Assembly: GCA_021785735.1 (NCBI GenBank)
Contig: JAJYEP010000003.1
Location: forward strand, 1 to 47,640
DNA from: Thermoplasmata archaeon
GTDB taxonomy: Archaea; Thermoplasmatota; Thermoplasmata; Thermoplasmatales; Thermoplasmataceae
Reading direction: 5' to 3'
Length of the DNA: 47,640 nucleotides
The notes beneath the pieces were generated by a model. It was given only the letters and a program-made list of their open reading frames with translations, was not told where the DNA came from and made no database searches. Of this stretch, positions 25,209 through 32,378 are shown piece by piece. Position 1 is the stretch's first letter; the number at the start of each line of letters is the position of its first letter. Both the position numbers and the translations under genes were made by a program.

Positions 25209-25649
25209 CTACAGAGCGGTTTCTATACCGAGTTTCCTTGCTGTTGAATTAAGTTCCTTATCCCCGGAGCAAAACAATGCACTCCCGGCTTCAATACAGG
25301 TTTCAAGCTGAATTGCATCCACAACGTAAACGTGATGTTCGATTACCGTCTTAACCGCTTTCCGGATTACCTGACTGCTTACGGGATAAATTTCGACAGA
25401 GGAGGATCTTTCAAGTGTACCCAGTTCGCTTAACATTGTCTGGAGTCGATCCATGGCGTCAATGCCCATCTTTCTGGAATATTTGTCAAAAACAACTGCC
25501 GCTTCGCCGATATTTATTTCGGATAGACAAACAACAGTCTGCCCCCTGTAAGCCTGACGGAAATAAGTGTCAGCTATTTCACTACCTTCTTCCTTAACAT
25601 ATCTTTTAACCAGTATGCTGGTATCAAGATAGACGCGAGACGCGTTCAT
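25209..25649 (-). CDS. vapC: VapC-type PIN ribonuclease toxin
   Basis: 146 residues. VYLDTSILVKRYVKEE (Asp9), CLSEINIGEAAVV (Glu), YVVDAIQLETC (Asp) and FCSGDKELNS (Asp) form the full PIN active site. The start overlaps the antitoxin gene by 26 bases. It is the only payload, with its antitoxin, between repeats R3 and R4. Confidence 0.85.
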   Translation of the reverse strand: MNASRVYLDTSILVKRYVKEEGSEIADTYFRQAYRGQTVVCLSEINIGEAAVVFDKYSRKMGIDAMDRLQTMLSELGTLERSSSVEIYPVSSQVIRKAVKTVIEHHVYVVDAIQLETCIEAGSALFCSGDKELNSTARKLGIETAL

Positions 25650-25908
25650 TCCGTAGCTCCCTGACTTGTTTTTCTGAGTAAGCCTTGCCGGAGAGATCAG
25701 GCCTGCGTATCTCTACATTCTCCCCACTAATGTATCCGCATTCAAGATTGAGTTCCCTGCACAGGTCACCAAGGATCTCCATACTGGAAAGGGACCGAAG
25801 TGAGTTTTCGACGTAATCGCTAAGAGTCCTCCCTCTTTTTAACAGGGCCAGTTTTGCATTATCCACTACTGGTTTTTCTACCGATACGGTTATTTTGGTT
25901 TTAACCAT
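25624..25908 (-). CDS. vapB: VapB-type antitoxin
   Basis: 94 residues from ATG 25908: MVKTKITVSVEKPVVDNAKL with LLKRGRTLSDYVENSLRSL is a ribbon-helix-helix head, followed by an acidic middle and a charged tail (RELRNERVSRLS). I prefer 25908 over the in-frame ATG at 25947 because the palindromic operator and TATA lie between the two. Coupled to the toxin. Confidence 0.75.
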   Translation of the reverse strand: MVKTKITVSVEKPVVDNAKLALLKRGRTLSDYVENSLRSLSSMEILGDLCRELNLECGYISGENVEIRRPDLSGKAYSEKQVRELRNERVSRLS

Positions 25909-25912
25909 ACAG

Positions 25913-25924
25913 CCGTATATACGG
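25913..25924. promoter_or_regulatory. antitoxin operator palindrome
   Basis: CCGTATATACGG, a perfect 12-base palindrome ending 4 bases before the antitoxin ATG and just after a TTAATA TATA element. Antitoxin RHH dimers bind such sites to repress their own operon. Confidence 0.6.
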
Positions 25925-25947
25925 TAAGATGTATTAAGTCTTTTCAC

Positions 25948-26310
25948 CGGTGTGTTTCTGAGTCGAAAGCTGATTTGGTACTAGCGTCAGATATAATCGT
26001 AAATCTAATACGATGAATAAGGATAAAATGCAAATGTAAATATGCCCAAAAATTGGGCAGCCGGGATTTGATTAATATTTTAAGGGAATACTGCATAAAT
26101 TGTCATATTGGTCTCAGATTGAACCTAATGTTAACACGGATTGCCTGAGGAGGAGCAAGAGATTTAGTCCTGTGAAGGGCCAAAGGGGTTATGTTTTATT
26201 CTGAAAAAGTAACCGGGATGTTGTAACGTTAGAGTTGCAATATGGAAATAGTATATAATTACAGTTATTACATATAGAGTTTTATATGAAATATGTATAT
26301 CGCATGAATT
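25948..26310. other. 363-base gap holding repeat R4 and the Fic promoter
   Basis: Contains R4 and, from about 25989 to 26073, a longer stretch that also matches the bases before R5 (about 28030-28105; shared AAATGTAAATATGC). A/T-rich sequence at about 26248-26290 should hold the promoter of the Fic gene. Confidence 0.5.
26054..26092 (+). repeat. tRNA-Ala-derived repeat R4
   Basis: TGGGCAGCCGGGATTTGA followed by TTAATATTTTAAGGGAATACT-like arm. The GGGATTTGATTA block and the arm match the consensus well; the acceptor-stem part has changed. Confidence 0.65.
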
Positions 26311-27213
26311 ATGGATAGACACATATTAAATCGCCTAAGGGAAAGAATGCTGGATAGAGGCCCAATACGCAATTTGCCTGAAAAGACGCTTCAGGAATCA
26401 TTCATACTGAATACATGGGGAACCAATGCAATAGAAGGAAACACACTTACTCTGGATGAGGTAACCAGGGTGATTGAGAGCGGCATGACTGTGCCCAATC
26501 ATACAGTAAGGGATCTGATGGAAACGGTACAGCATCGCGCAGCATTGGCTGAAGTGGTGAGTGGAAGAATACCTGAAGTCAACATGAAAAGTGCATTGAA
26601 TCTGCACAGTATGATCTTTCATGGGATACTTTCGGACGCGGGACAATGGAGATTGGTAAATGTCAGGATATCGGGCTCAAGGTATTCCCCACCAAGGGTC
26701 GAAAAGATCGTCTCTCTGCTCCAGGAATGGGAGCAGCATTATGTGGCAATGGAAATGAAGCACGAAGACGTTTTTTCCCAAGCTGCTGAAATGCATTTTG
26801 TTTTTGAATCGATCCACCCCTTCTCCGATGGAAATGGAAGAGTTGGCAGGCTCTTGTTGAACATACACTTCCTTAATCACAACTGGCCACTCATTCATAT
26901 TCTCCCCCAGGACAGGAACTCCTACCTGAATGCTCTTGAGTCTGCTCATCGAGATGGCATGCACAAACTGACAGAGTTCCTTGAAACGAATATGGCAAGC
27001 TCGCTCATTTTTGCGCTTGACATGGTTGGATCCGAGGAGGACAGGCTATTAACTCTTAACGAAGCAAAGAAAGCATCCGATACAGATTACTCGACAAAAT
27101 ATCTGGCACTTAGAATCACGCAGGGTGAGCTTCCGGGAATCAGATTAAACGGCAGGTGGAAGACAAGTCCAGTCGCAATAAGCCTTTATCGGGAAATAAA
27201 AGGCAGAGAGTGA
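26311..27213 (+). CDS. Fic-domain adenylyltransferase family protein
   Basis: 300 residues. The catalytic motif HPFSDGNGRVGR (His169 to Arg180) is complete, preceded by the flap region. An N-terminal TNAIEGN (Thr38 to Asn44) matches the inhibitory helix motif (S/T)xxxE(G/N) of class II Fic proteins, which keeps activity low by blocking ATP. Fic enzymes move AMP (or other groups) onto target proteins. The last 60 residues form a small helical domain. No separate antitoxin is needed, since the inhibitor is built in. Lies between repeats R4 and R5 with a TPR gene. Confidence 0.85.
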   Translation: MDRHILNRLRERMLDRGPIRNLPEKTLQESFILNTWGTNAIEGNTLTLDEVTRVIESGMTVPNHTVRDLMETVQHRAALAEVVSGRIPEVNMKSALNLHSMIFHGILSDAGQWRLVNVRISGSRYSPPRVEKIVSLLQEWEQHYVAMEMKHEDVFSQAAEMHFVFESIHPFSDGNGRVGRLLLNIHFLNHNWPLIHILPQDRNSYLNALESAHRDGMHKLTEFLETNMASSLIFALDMVGSEEDRLLTLNEAKKASDTDYSTKYLALRITQGELPGIRLNGRWKTSPVAISLYREIKGRE

Positions 27214-27281
27214 TATCCATATCTTAACCTCACTCACCGACAGTTATTTCAAGTTTTGAATGGTCGCACTAAGTTCAGAAC

Positions 27282-27767
27282 TCAATCTATTTCATCAATG
27301 TACTTTGAGAGGGCTCTCCTGTAATCTGGCAATAGGCCCTGATTTCCCGAAATGATGAAACCTAGAGCAGCCTTGAGAGACTTCTTAAGTTCACCATGCC
27401 TGAACAGAGCAATACACAGGAACGTCAGGGCTGCGGGATCGCTAGTTTCTCTATACACTCTTCCCAGTATATCAACTGCACTTTCATTTTTGCCAGTAAC
27501 ACTCAGAGAACTTCCCAACTGAATTTCAGCCTGAGTTTTTATTTTTCCCGAAAGTCCCAGTCTTATAGCAATCTGATATAGAGTAATTGCCTCAGTCTCC
27601 TTCCCCATGAAATCCAAAGCGTTTGCATATTCAAACAGGTACACTGCATTTCCTTGGTATTCCTCAAAAACTTCTTGGAATTTAGCTAGCATCACTTCAG
27701 GGCTGTCCTGATGTTTCCAGGCTTCTCCTATAATCTTATTCAGGTGTTCTTCCATCTCAATTGGCAT
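27282..27767 (-). CDS. tetratricopeptide-repeat protein
   Basis: 161 residues, all helical, with TPR-like pairs such as NAVYLFEYANALDFMGKETE then AITLYQIAIRLG, and ALTFLCIALFRHGELKKSLK. TPRs mediate protein contacts. The size and the pattern match small TPR_5-like proteins. Convergent with the Fic gene in the same segment, so it may be a partner or target (inference only). Confidence 0.7.
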   Translation of the reverse strand: MPIEMEEHLNKIIGEAWKHQDSPEVMLAKFQEVFEEYQGNAVYLFEYANALDFMGKETEAITLYQIAIRLGLSGKIKTQAEIQLGSSLSVTGKNESAVDILGRVYRETSDPAALTFLCIALFRHGELKKSLKAALGFIISGNQGLLPDYRRALSKYIDEID

Positions 27768-28084
27768 CAGAATAATAGATATTTAAGTATTTCCAACCTG
27801 ATTTGTGACTTTATATCAGCAGATGCATGAGATTGGATAGTGTCTCAAATTTTGTGTAATATATGGAGTCAAAGTCACAGGGATAAACGAATCATGGTTG
27901 CACATGACATCGATGGAACTCTTTGAATGCACGGACGTGATCGAGGAAATGCTCCAGAAGTGGCACCCCTGAATTTACAAAACTTTCGAGACGCTATGAT
28001 CACTTATGAAAAAAATATAATCAAATGCCTGATATAATCATCTAATTTCTCCAAAAAATACGAATGTAAATATGCTCAAAAAAT

Positions 28085-28123
28085 AGAGCGGACGGGATTT
28101 GATTATTGTTTTAAGCGAATACT
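28085..28123 (+). repeat. tRNA-Ala-derived repeat R5
   Basis: AGAGCGGACGGGATTTGA followed by TTATTGTTTTAAGCGAATACT-like arm. The GGGATTTGATTA block is exact and the arm is nearly exact, while the outermost acceptor bases have drifted. Confidence 0.65.
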
Positions 28124-28198
28124 AAAGTTATATGTATAGCAGCTGAGCAGGTGTAAGAGTTTCCTGCCTGCAGGAGCTCCCTTTGTTGTTCACATTGG

Positions 28199-28213
28199 AT
28201 TACATATTGTAAT
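28199..28213. promoter_or_regulatory. antitoxin operator, upstream inverted repeat
   Basis: ATTACA-TAT-TGTAAT with perfect 6-base arms, directly before the TATA element (CTTATAATATAGG, about 28219-28233). A second related inverted repeat, TACAT-T-ATGTA at 28237-28247, follows the TATA. The pair frames the promoter as expected for antitoxin autoregulation. Confidence 0.6.
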
Positions 28214-28249
28214 ACTGAAACTTATAATATAGGTATTACATTATGTAGT

Positions 28250-28477
28250 ATGAAGATGTATACCACAGTATCAGCAAAGATCTCAGAAGAAGAGAGGGAG
28301 GAATTAAGGAAACTTGGATTGAACCCAACAGCAATTATAAGAAAGGCGGTGCAGGAGGAAATCAGGAAAGCCAGAAGTAAAGATTTAATTGAGAAAATGA
28401 AAAAAGTGGCGCCCATAATCTCGAAATTAAAGTTGGATGAAATAGTATCAGACATCAGGGAGGACAGGGAAAGATGA
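28250..28477 (+). CDS. vapB: VapB-type antitoxin
   Basis: 75 residues: YTTVSAKISEEEREELRKLG with NPTAIIRKAVQEEIRKAR is a ribbon-helix-helix head, then a basic/acidic tail ending VSDIREDRER. The stop overlaps the toxin start by ATGA. ATG 28256 is a possible alternative start. Payload of the segment between R5 and R6. Confidence 0.8.
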   Translation: MKMYTTVSAKISEEEREELRKLGLNPTAIIRKAVQEEIRKARSKDLIEKMKKVAPIISKLKLDEIVSDIREDRER

Positions 28478-28857
28478 ATCTGCTGGACGCCTCTGCAATT
28501 TTTAACCTCTTTCAGAGTGGTAAGTACAGTGCGCTCATTGCCGGGGCAACGATCCCTCTTGCCAGGTATGAGATAGGCAACATTCTGTGGAAGAATCATA
28601 ATATCAGAAATAGAATTTCAAAAAGAGAAGCAGCAGAATCCGGCACTGTTCTATTTGAATTGATTGATTCAATGGAACGGATTGTCCCATCACCAGCTTC
28701 TGCGTTGAGCCTGTCACTGGAGGTGGGCCTGACGTTCTACGATTCATCTTATCTCATATCTGCTATTGAATCAGGTTACGATCTTGTAACTGATGATTTG
28801 AAACTGCACAAGATTGCAAGCTCCAAGGTACCGACGCGGAAAAGCCTGGATCTGTGA
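28474..28857 (+). CDS. vapC: VapC-type PIN ribonuclease toxin
   Basis: 127 residues. MNLLDASAIFNLF (Asp5), PLARYEIGNILWKN (Glu), LTFYDSSYLISAI (Asp) and DLVTDDLKLHKIA (Asp) give the PIN quartet. Translationally coupled to the antitoxin. This PIN subgroup ('FYDSSYL') is typical of archaeal VapCs. Confidence 0.85.
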   Translation: MNLLDASAIFNLFQSGKYSALIAGATIPLARYEIGNILWKNHNIRNRISKREAAESGTVLFELIDSMERIVPSPASALSLSLEVGLTFYDSSYLISAIESGYDLVTDDLKLHKIASSKVPTRKSLDL

Positions 28858-28911
28858 TGGGTTCATTGTCACGCATTATTCCTGCGAGATAATTATGTGT
28901 TAGGGCAATTA

Positions 28912-28951
28912 TGGACCGGTCAGGATTTGATTAAAGTTTCAAACTAATGTA
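28912..28951 (+). repeat. tRNA-Ala-derived repeat R6
   Basis: TGGACCGGTCAGGATTTGA differs at one base from the tRNA 3' end over 19 bases, followed by TTAAAGTTTCAAACTAAT, an altered arm. It separates two neighbouring toxin-antitoxin cassettes. Confidence 0.8.
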
Positions 28952-29005
28952 TTGAATAATCTATAATGAAGCAATTTTTCCAGTCTTTTTGTGAAAATTT
29001 ATATG

Positions 29006-29017
29006 ATGTTTAAACAT
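29006..29017. promoter_or_regulatory. antitoxin operator palindrome
   Basis: ATGTTTAAACAT, a perfect 12-base palindrome 11 bases before the GTG start of the antitoxin gene. It overlaps the probable TATA region. Confidence 0.5.
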
Positions 29018-29028
29018 AAATATATGTT

Positions 29029-29241
29029 GTGTCAAAAACCATCACAATCAGAAATTCTGTATACGATGAGTTAAAGAGATTCAAGAAGGAGAATGAGAGT
29101 TTCAGCGATCTTCTGGACAGATTGATCAAATCACAGAGCAAGAAGGATCTCCTCAAGTCATTAAGGGGAAGCATTGAATTTGAAGATAAGGAGAAACTCC
29201 TTAAGGAGATCGAAAAGAAAAGGTGGGAGAAGAGAAATTGA
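29029..29241 (+). CDS. vapB: VapB-type antitoxin (DUF217-like)
   Basis: 70 residues with GTG start: SKTITIRNSVYDELKRFKKE then NESFSDLLDRLIKSQSKKDL. The 'ITI...VY..LK..K...ESFSDLL.RL' pattern is the DUF217/COG1753 antitoxin family. Overlaps the toxin frame by 19 bases. Payload between R6 and R7. Confidence 0.8.
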   Translation: MSKTITIRNSVYDELKRFKKENESFSDLLDRLIKSQSKKDLLKSLRGSIEFEDKEKLLKEIEKKRWEKRN

Positions 29242-29615
29242 TTCTGCTGGACACAGACGTCATCATAGAAGTTCTAGATAAGAAATCAGACAAGGGGAAA
29301 GCACTAATGCCTAGGGTTATTGAAAGCGGGGAAGAATACTGTACAAATTCGGTGAATATGCACGAAGTGCTTTATTACATTGAAAAATATTCCAAAGACT
29401 CTCATTCAGTCCTGCAGATACCGACACTGGGATACAATAAGAATGACAGCGAACTATCGGCTGTTTTGGAGCTAAGCGCAGAAAGAAAAGGAAGATCAGT
29501 TCCAAGAACTGATGCAATTGTCGCGTCAATAGCAATAAACAATGGTTGCTCACTTTATACATTAGATGAACACTTTGAAGTTTTCACGGGCAATGGTCTC
29601 AAACTGTTCAGATAG
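29223..29615 (+). CDS. vapC: VapC-type PIN ribonuclease toxin
   Basis: 130 residues, GTG start at 29223 inside the antitoxin gene (a TTG at 29238 is also possible). LILLDTDVIIEVLDKKS, NSVNMHEVLYYIEKY, RTDAIVASIAINNG and YTLDEHFEVF carry the PIN acidic residues. It matches the DUF217-type antitoxin family, whose toxins are usually PIN proteins. Confidence 0.8.
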   Translation: MGEEKLILLDTDVIIEVLDKKSDKGKALMPRVIESGEEYCTNSVNMHEVLYYIEKYSKDSHSVLQIPTLGYNKNDSELSAVLELSAERKGRSVPRTDAIVASIAINNGCSLYTLDEHFEVFTGNGLKLFR

Positions 29616-29622
29616 GACAGAA

Positions 29623-29662
29623 TGGTCCAGTTTATATTTGATTAAAGTTTTAAGGGAATACC
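29623..29662 (+). repeat. tRNA-Ala-derived repeat R7
   Basis: TGGTCCAGTTTATATTTGA followed by a well-kept arm (TTAAAGTTTTAAGGGAATAC). The tRNA half has drifted but the arm is almost identical to R9, so the arm is the shared element-derived part. Confidence 0.65.
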
Positions 29663-29729
29663 TACAGCCACAGATTTTTAAAATCTTACCCTCTTAACAG
29701 GTGTATGACCACCCAAATCACAAAATAAG

Positions 29730-30170
29730 ATGCCTTCAAAATTTGAGAAACCAGATGAAAGCCTAGGTTTTCTACTTTAGCAGACTATGAATCTCTGGCA
29801 GAGGAAAATGAGAGCAGCCTTAAGAGAATCGGGGCTGACCCATGTACAGTTTGTGCTCCTGGTCTCCACTGTATGGTTGAACGATCACGGCAGGGAAGCC
29901 ACGCAGGTAATAATTGCGAGGTTTGCGCATGCTGATGTTATGATGACATCGCAAGTTTTGCGTTCTCTTGAAGAAAAGGACCTGGTTCTGCGGTTAAAAA
30001 ACCCGGGTGACACTAGAGCTCATCTAATGTCTCCGGCGGAAAAAGGGAGAAAGCTGATTGGAAAAGCTATAAAAATCGTCGAGGATACTGATAGTGCATT
30101 CTTTGCCATATTGGACGATAATATGAGTGAACTCACCGAAATGCTTAGAAAACTGATTTCTTCTAACTGA
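29730..30170 (+). pseudogene. MarR-family regulator with in-frame TAG near the N-terminus
   Basis: The frame from ATG 29730 reads MPSKFEKPDESLGFLL, TAG, then QTMNLWQRKMRAALRESGLT and onward to DMMTSQ-like VMMTSQVLRSLEEKDLVLRL, a MarR winged helix. In relatives the stop position is normally Trp (FLLWQ), so a TGG to TAG change is likely. Translation may restart at ATG 29787, giving 127 residues with the complete DNA-binding domain but a cut first helix, which is used for dimerisation. Either a decaying gene or a shortened active one. Only payload between R7 and R8. Confidence 0.65.
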
Positions 30171-30376
30171 ATCTCAGGATCACCTAATAATCCCGCGAAT
30201 AAACCGCCTTTGCCATTATTTCCAATGTGTGGTATACAATGCAGCCCTGGGTCGATTCACATCAGTCAGGGATTAATCCTCCAAACAAAAAACTGAAGTC
30301 ACAGCTGCTAGGGATTCAAGCATAAGGTATGAAAGAGGTATTTTGATACTATTCACAAATTTATGAATATATGGAA

Positions 30377-30416
30377 TGGACCGGTCGGGATTTAAGTATA
30401 GTCTCGAGGAGGTATT
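30377..30416 (+). repeat. tRNA-Ala-derived repeat R8
   Basis: TGGACCGGTCGGGATTT matches the tRNA 3' end exactly over 17 bases, then AAGTATAGTCTCGAGG, an altered arm. It lies at the 3' end of the VapC gene that follows on the minus strand. Confidence 0.8.
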
Positions 30417-30433
30417 ATTTGGACATCATGTCT

Positions 30434-30826
30434 TTAATAACTCTCTATTCTCAAACTTTCTATATCGTTAAAATGCTTAATATTACGCGTGATTAGAATC
30501 TCGTTTCTTCTTGAACAGATACCCGCAATCATGGAGTCTTCTGGATCGATTAACATTCCATTCTTTCTTTTTTGTGCAAAGATCTTTCCAGCCTCTATTG
30601 CAGAATCCTCATCAAAACTTATTATTGGTAGGCCTTTGAGTATTCGATTTATCTTATTTCTCTCCCGATCCTGTTTAATGCTAAGGGCCACACCAACGAA
30701 TAATTCAAAAATTGAAATTGAGGTAACTGCTATAGTGTTACCATTTTTTTCAATTTCCTCCGCCTTCTTTATCGCCTCCTTATCAGATTTCATTATGTCT
30801 ATAAGAAACGAAGTATCAGCTATCAT
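30434..30826 (-). CDS. vapC: VapC-type PIN ribonuclease toxin
   Basis: 130 residues: MIADTSFLIDIMKSD (Asp4), SISIFELFVGVAL (Glu), IDPEDSMIAGIC (Asp) and LITRNIKHFNDI. The last position is Asn in TRN, a common variant in active archaeal VapCs. The first codon shares a base with the antitoxin's stop (position 30826). A/T-rich codon use compared with the flanking chromosome. Confidence 0.85.
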   Translation of the reverse strand: MIADTSFLIDIMKSDKEAIKKAEEIEKNGNTIAVTSISIFELFVGVALSIKQDRERNKINRILKGLPIISFDEDSAIEAGKIFAQKRKNGMLIDPEDSMIAGICSRRNEILITRNIKHFNDIESLRIESY

Positions 30827-31062
30827 TATCTATTTAACTCCGAGGTAATTTTATTTATTCTTTCTCTGGTTAACTTCCTGGAATCTCTAATATTCTTCTC
30901 TAAAGATCTTCCCTCATCTTCTTTTATGATGTCCTTTAAATCAAGCACATTTGTTCTATTTGTCAGTCTATAAATGAGTTCTGTAAAACTTTCGTTTTTT
31001 AACTTTAGCTCTGATAACCTTAAATAAGCTTCATCCGAAATAGATATGTTTTTGCTCCCCAT
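30826..31062 (-). CDS. vapB: VapB-type antitoxin (DUF217-like)
   Basis: 78 residues from ATG 31062: MGSKNISISDEAYLRLSELK then NESFTELIYRLTNRTNVLDL and a charged tail. Same DUF217-type pattern as the gene at 29029, but clearly diverged from it. I start at 31062 because the operator palindrome and TATA (GGTTTATATTT) lie upstream of this codon. Coupled to the toxin. Confidence 0.8.
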   Translation of the reverse strand: MGSKNISISDEAYLRLSELKLKNESFTELIYRLTNRTNVLDLKDIIKEDEGRSLEKNIRDSRKLTRERINKITSELNR

Positions 31063-31069
31063 CTCGTTC

Positions 31070-31087
31070 ACACACATATATGTGTGT
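31070..31087. promoter_or_regulatory. antitoxin operator palindrome
   Basis: ACACACATATATGTGTGT, a perfect 18-base palindrome between the TATA element and the antitoxin start. The strongest operator candidate among the toxin-antitoxin cassettes. Confidence 0.7.
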
Positions 31088-31192
31088 AAAAAATATAAAC
31101 CTTCTTCCGTATCACAATTCAAGACATGCTGATTACTTCCAACTATCCCGAAACAGTCAGCACGTATTCATTGGTAGATACTATCAAAGTCA

Positions 31193-31789
31193 ATGCGACC
31201 TGACATACCAGTCAATGGATCACCAAGTACCTCAATCTCCCCGTACAGTTTGGATAATCCAGTAAGGTATAGGTTCACATCTCTTTGTACCGTTTCTCTT
31301 TCTAAATTAATTGAAAAAGCAAATGAGCAAGATGTGGGTATAAGAACTGACGACCCTTACCTTATGATCCTTCTGCACTCTTCTTACGCATTCCGACGTT
31401 GGCGCAACCACCCGCGATATGATAAAATTTGTCAAAATTTAGATCAACCAGAAATATCCGTCCACAATGTTTCACAATTAGCTATTGCTGCATTCCTACA
31501 AGACTTGGGAAATGGTGTCGCTCTGGCTCCAGAAACCCAGAAAGTCAGGCGCTGTGATTTGTGGATATCCGGTGGTCCATCGAATTTGGTCTCACTGGAA
31601 GTAAAGTCACGCAATGAATTACGAACACTTAAATTTCGGCTTTCTCCGGACTATGCCACCAAAGCGATAAGGGCAACTCTCGATTCAGCTGGCATTCCGG
31701 GGTTAGGTGGTTTTGCACTTAGCTCTTAGGATATTGAAACCATTCTTAGGCAGGCCCGTTTAGAAATGCAGAAACTTGATGACCGGGAT
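31193..31789 (+). pseudogene. truncated PD-(D/E)xK nuclease-like protein
   Basis: The open frame from 31193 to the TAG at 31727 encodes 178 residues with the segment QKVRRCDLWISGGPSNLVSL then EVKSR: an Asp, a strand, and Glu-x-Lys, the pattern of a restriction-like nuclease core. After the TAG the same frame goes on with DIETILRQARLEMQKLDDRD, which still looks like protein, until the transposase remnant begins. So the gene likely had a Glu or similar codon at the stop and lost its 3' end to an insertion. The start is uncertain; the first 25 residues look non-coding. Confidence 0.5.
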
Positions 31790-31953
31790 CTGAGGCCTTC
31801 CATGCCGAAGGTCTCGTAAGATTCCTTCCAGCGATAGAACATGGTTGGATCTGCCCCGTATTTCCTGCATGTCTCGACAACATGACCCTTATCCTTGATC
31901 TCGCTGATAAGGGCAAGTTTCTCTTCTGCCTTCCAGTGTTTCCGCTCAGACAT
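31726..31953 (-). mobile_element. IS3-type transposase remnant (helix-turn-helix part)
   Basis: From ATG 31953: MSERKHWKAEEKLALISEIK, DKGHVVETCRKYGADPTMFY and RWKESYETFGMEGLRSRS. This is the N-terminal helix-turn-helix of IS3-family OrfA / related transposases. After RSRS the frame runs into the tail of the nuclease-like gene, so the catalytic DDE part is missing. It is a broken insertion sequence whose entry truncated the neighbour. Confidence 0.7.
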
Positions 31954-32121
31954 TGTTTCCCCCAAACCCCCTTTCCATAATGGTTCTAATATATTTATAG
32001 AGATATAAGCAAATGTTGTCCAATCATTTAAGGGGCCAGTACAGTTATATACAATTCTCTTGTAATTGGACAAATCTTGACTAATAGAGTTGACTTTGGT
32101 TTCATCGCCAGAGAAAACCAG

Positions 32122-32161
32122 TGGACCGGTCGGGATTTGATTAAAGTTTTAAGCGAATACT
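32122..32161 (+). repeat. tRNA-Ala-derived repeat R9 (best copy)
   Basis: TGGACCGGTCGGGATTTGA is identical over 19 bases to the tRNA-Ala 3' end at 40161-40179, then TTAAAGTTTTAAGCGAAT, the reference arm. Together with the tRNA it encloses the copper module, as attachment-site duplicates would. Confidence 0.85.
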
Positions 32162-32378
32162 ATGGTTCTCATAAAACCAATGTAAATTCATTTTGTGGTG
32201 AAAACAGAGCATTTGTTACCTTCTATATGGTAGCTTACGGGGTCCTACAACTTCTGAGACCTCAACATATTGGGTTCTTTGGCTGGTGATAAAAGAAATG
32301 AGGTACGTCTCAATCACTCTCTCAAAAAAGAGGTAAGAACTACATAGTCTAACATAATATCACAAGACTTAGAAGAAG

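Larger units (their letters stand above)
27768..28249. other. 482-base gap holding repeat R5 and antitoxin promoter
   Basis: Includes a 22-codon relic (MTSMELFECTDVIEEMLQKW, at 27908), repeat R5, and two inverted-repeat operator candidates in front of the next antitoxin gene. Confidence 0.5.

Noticed and set aside
12259-31729. Pyrrolysine or other amber recoding to explain three in-frame TAG codons
   Set aside because: TAG ends several intact genes here (for example at 1351, 7021 and 29615), the affected genes carry other damage or sit in a decaying region, and no recoding gene is seen.
20237-32161. CRISPR array made of the recurring 40-base repeats
   Set aside because: Spacers are 0.7-5 kb and contain genes; repeats are not identical and no cas gene is present.
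20237-32161. Classical bacterial integron with attC sites
   Set aside because: No IntI-like integrase is visible and the repeats do not form the imperfect hairpin of attC; they match a tRNA 3' end instead.
32077-32289. 70-codon frame reading QWTGRDLIKVLSEYYG
   Set aside because: It is the translation of repeat R9. The same peptide appears, with stops, at most other copies, so it reflects the repeat, not a gene.
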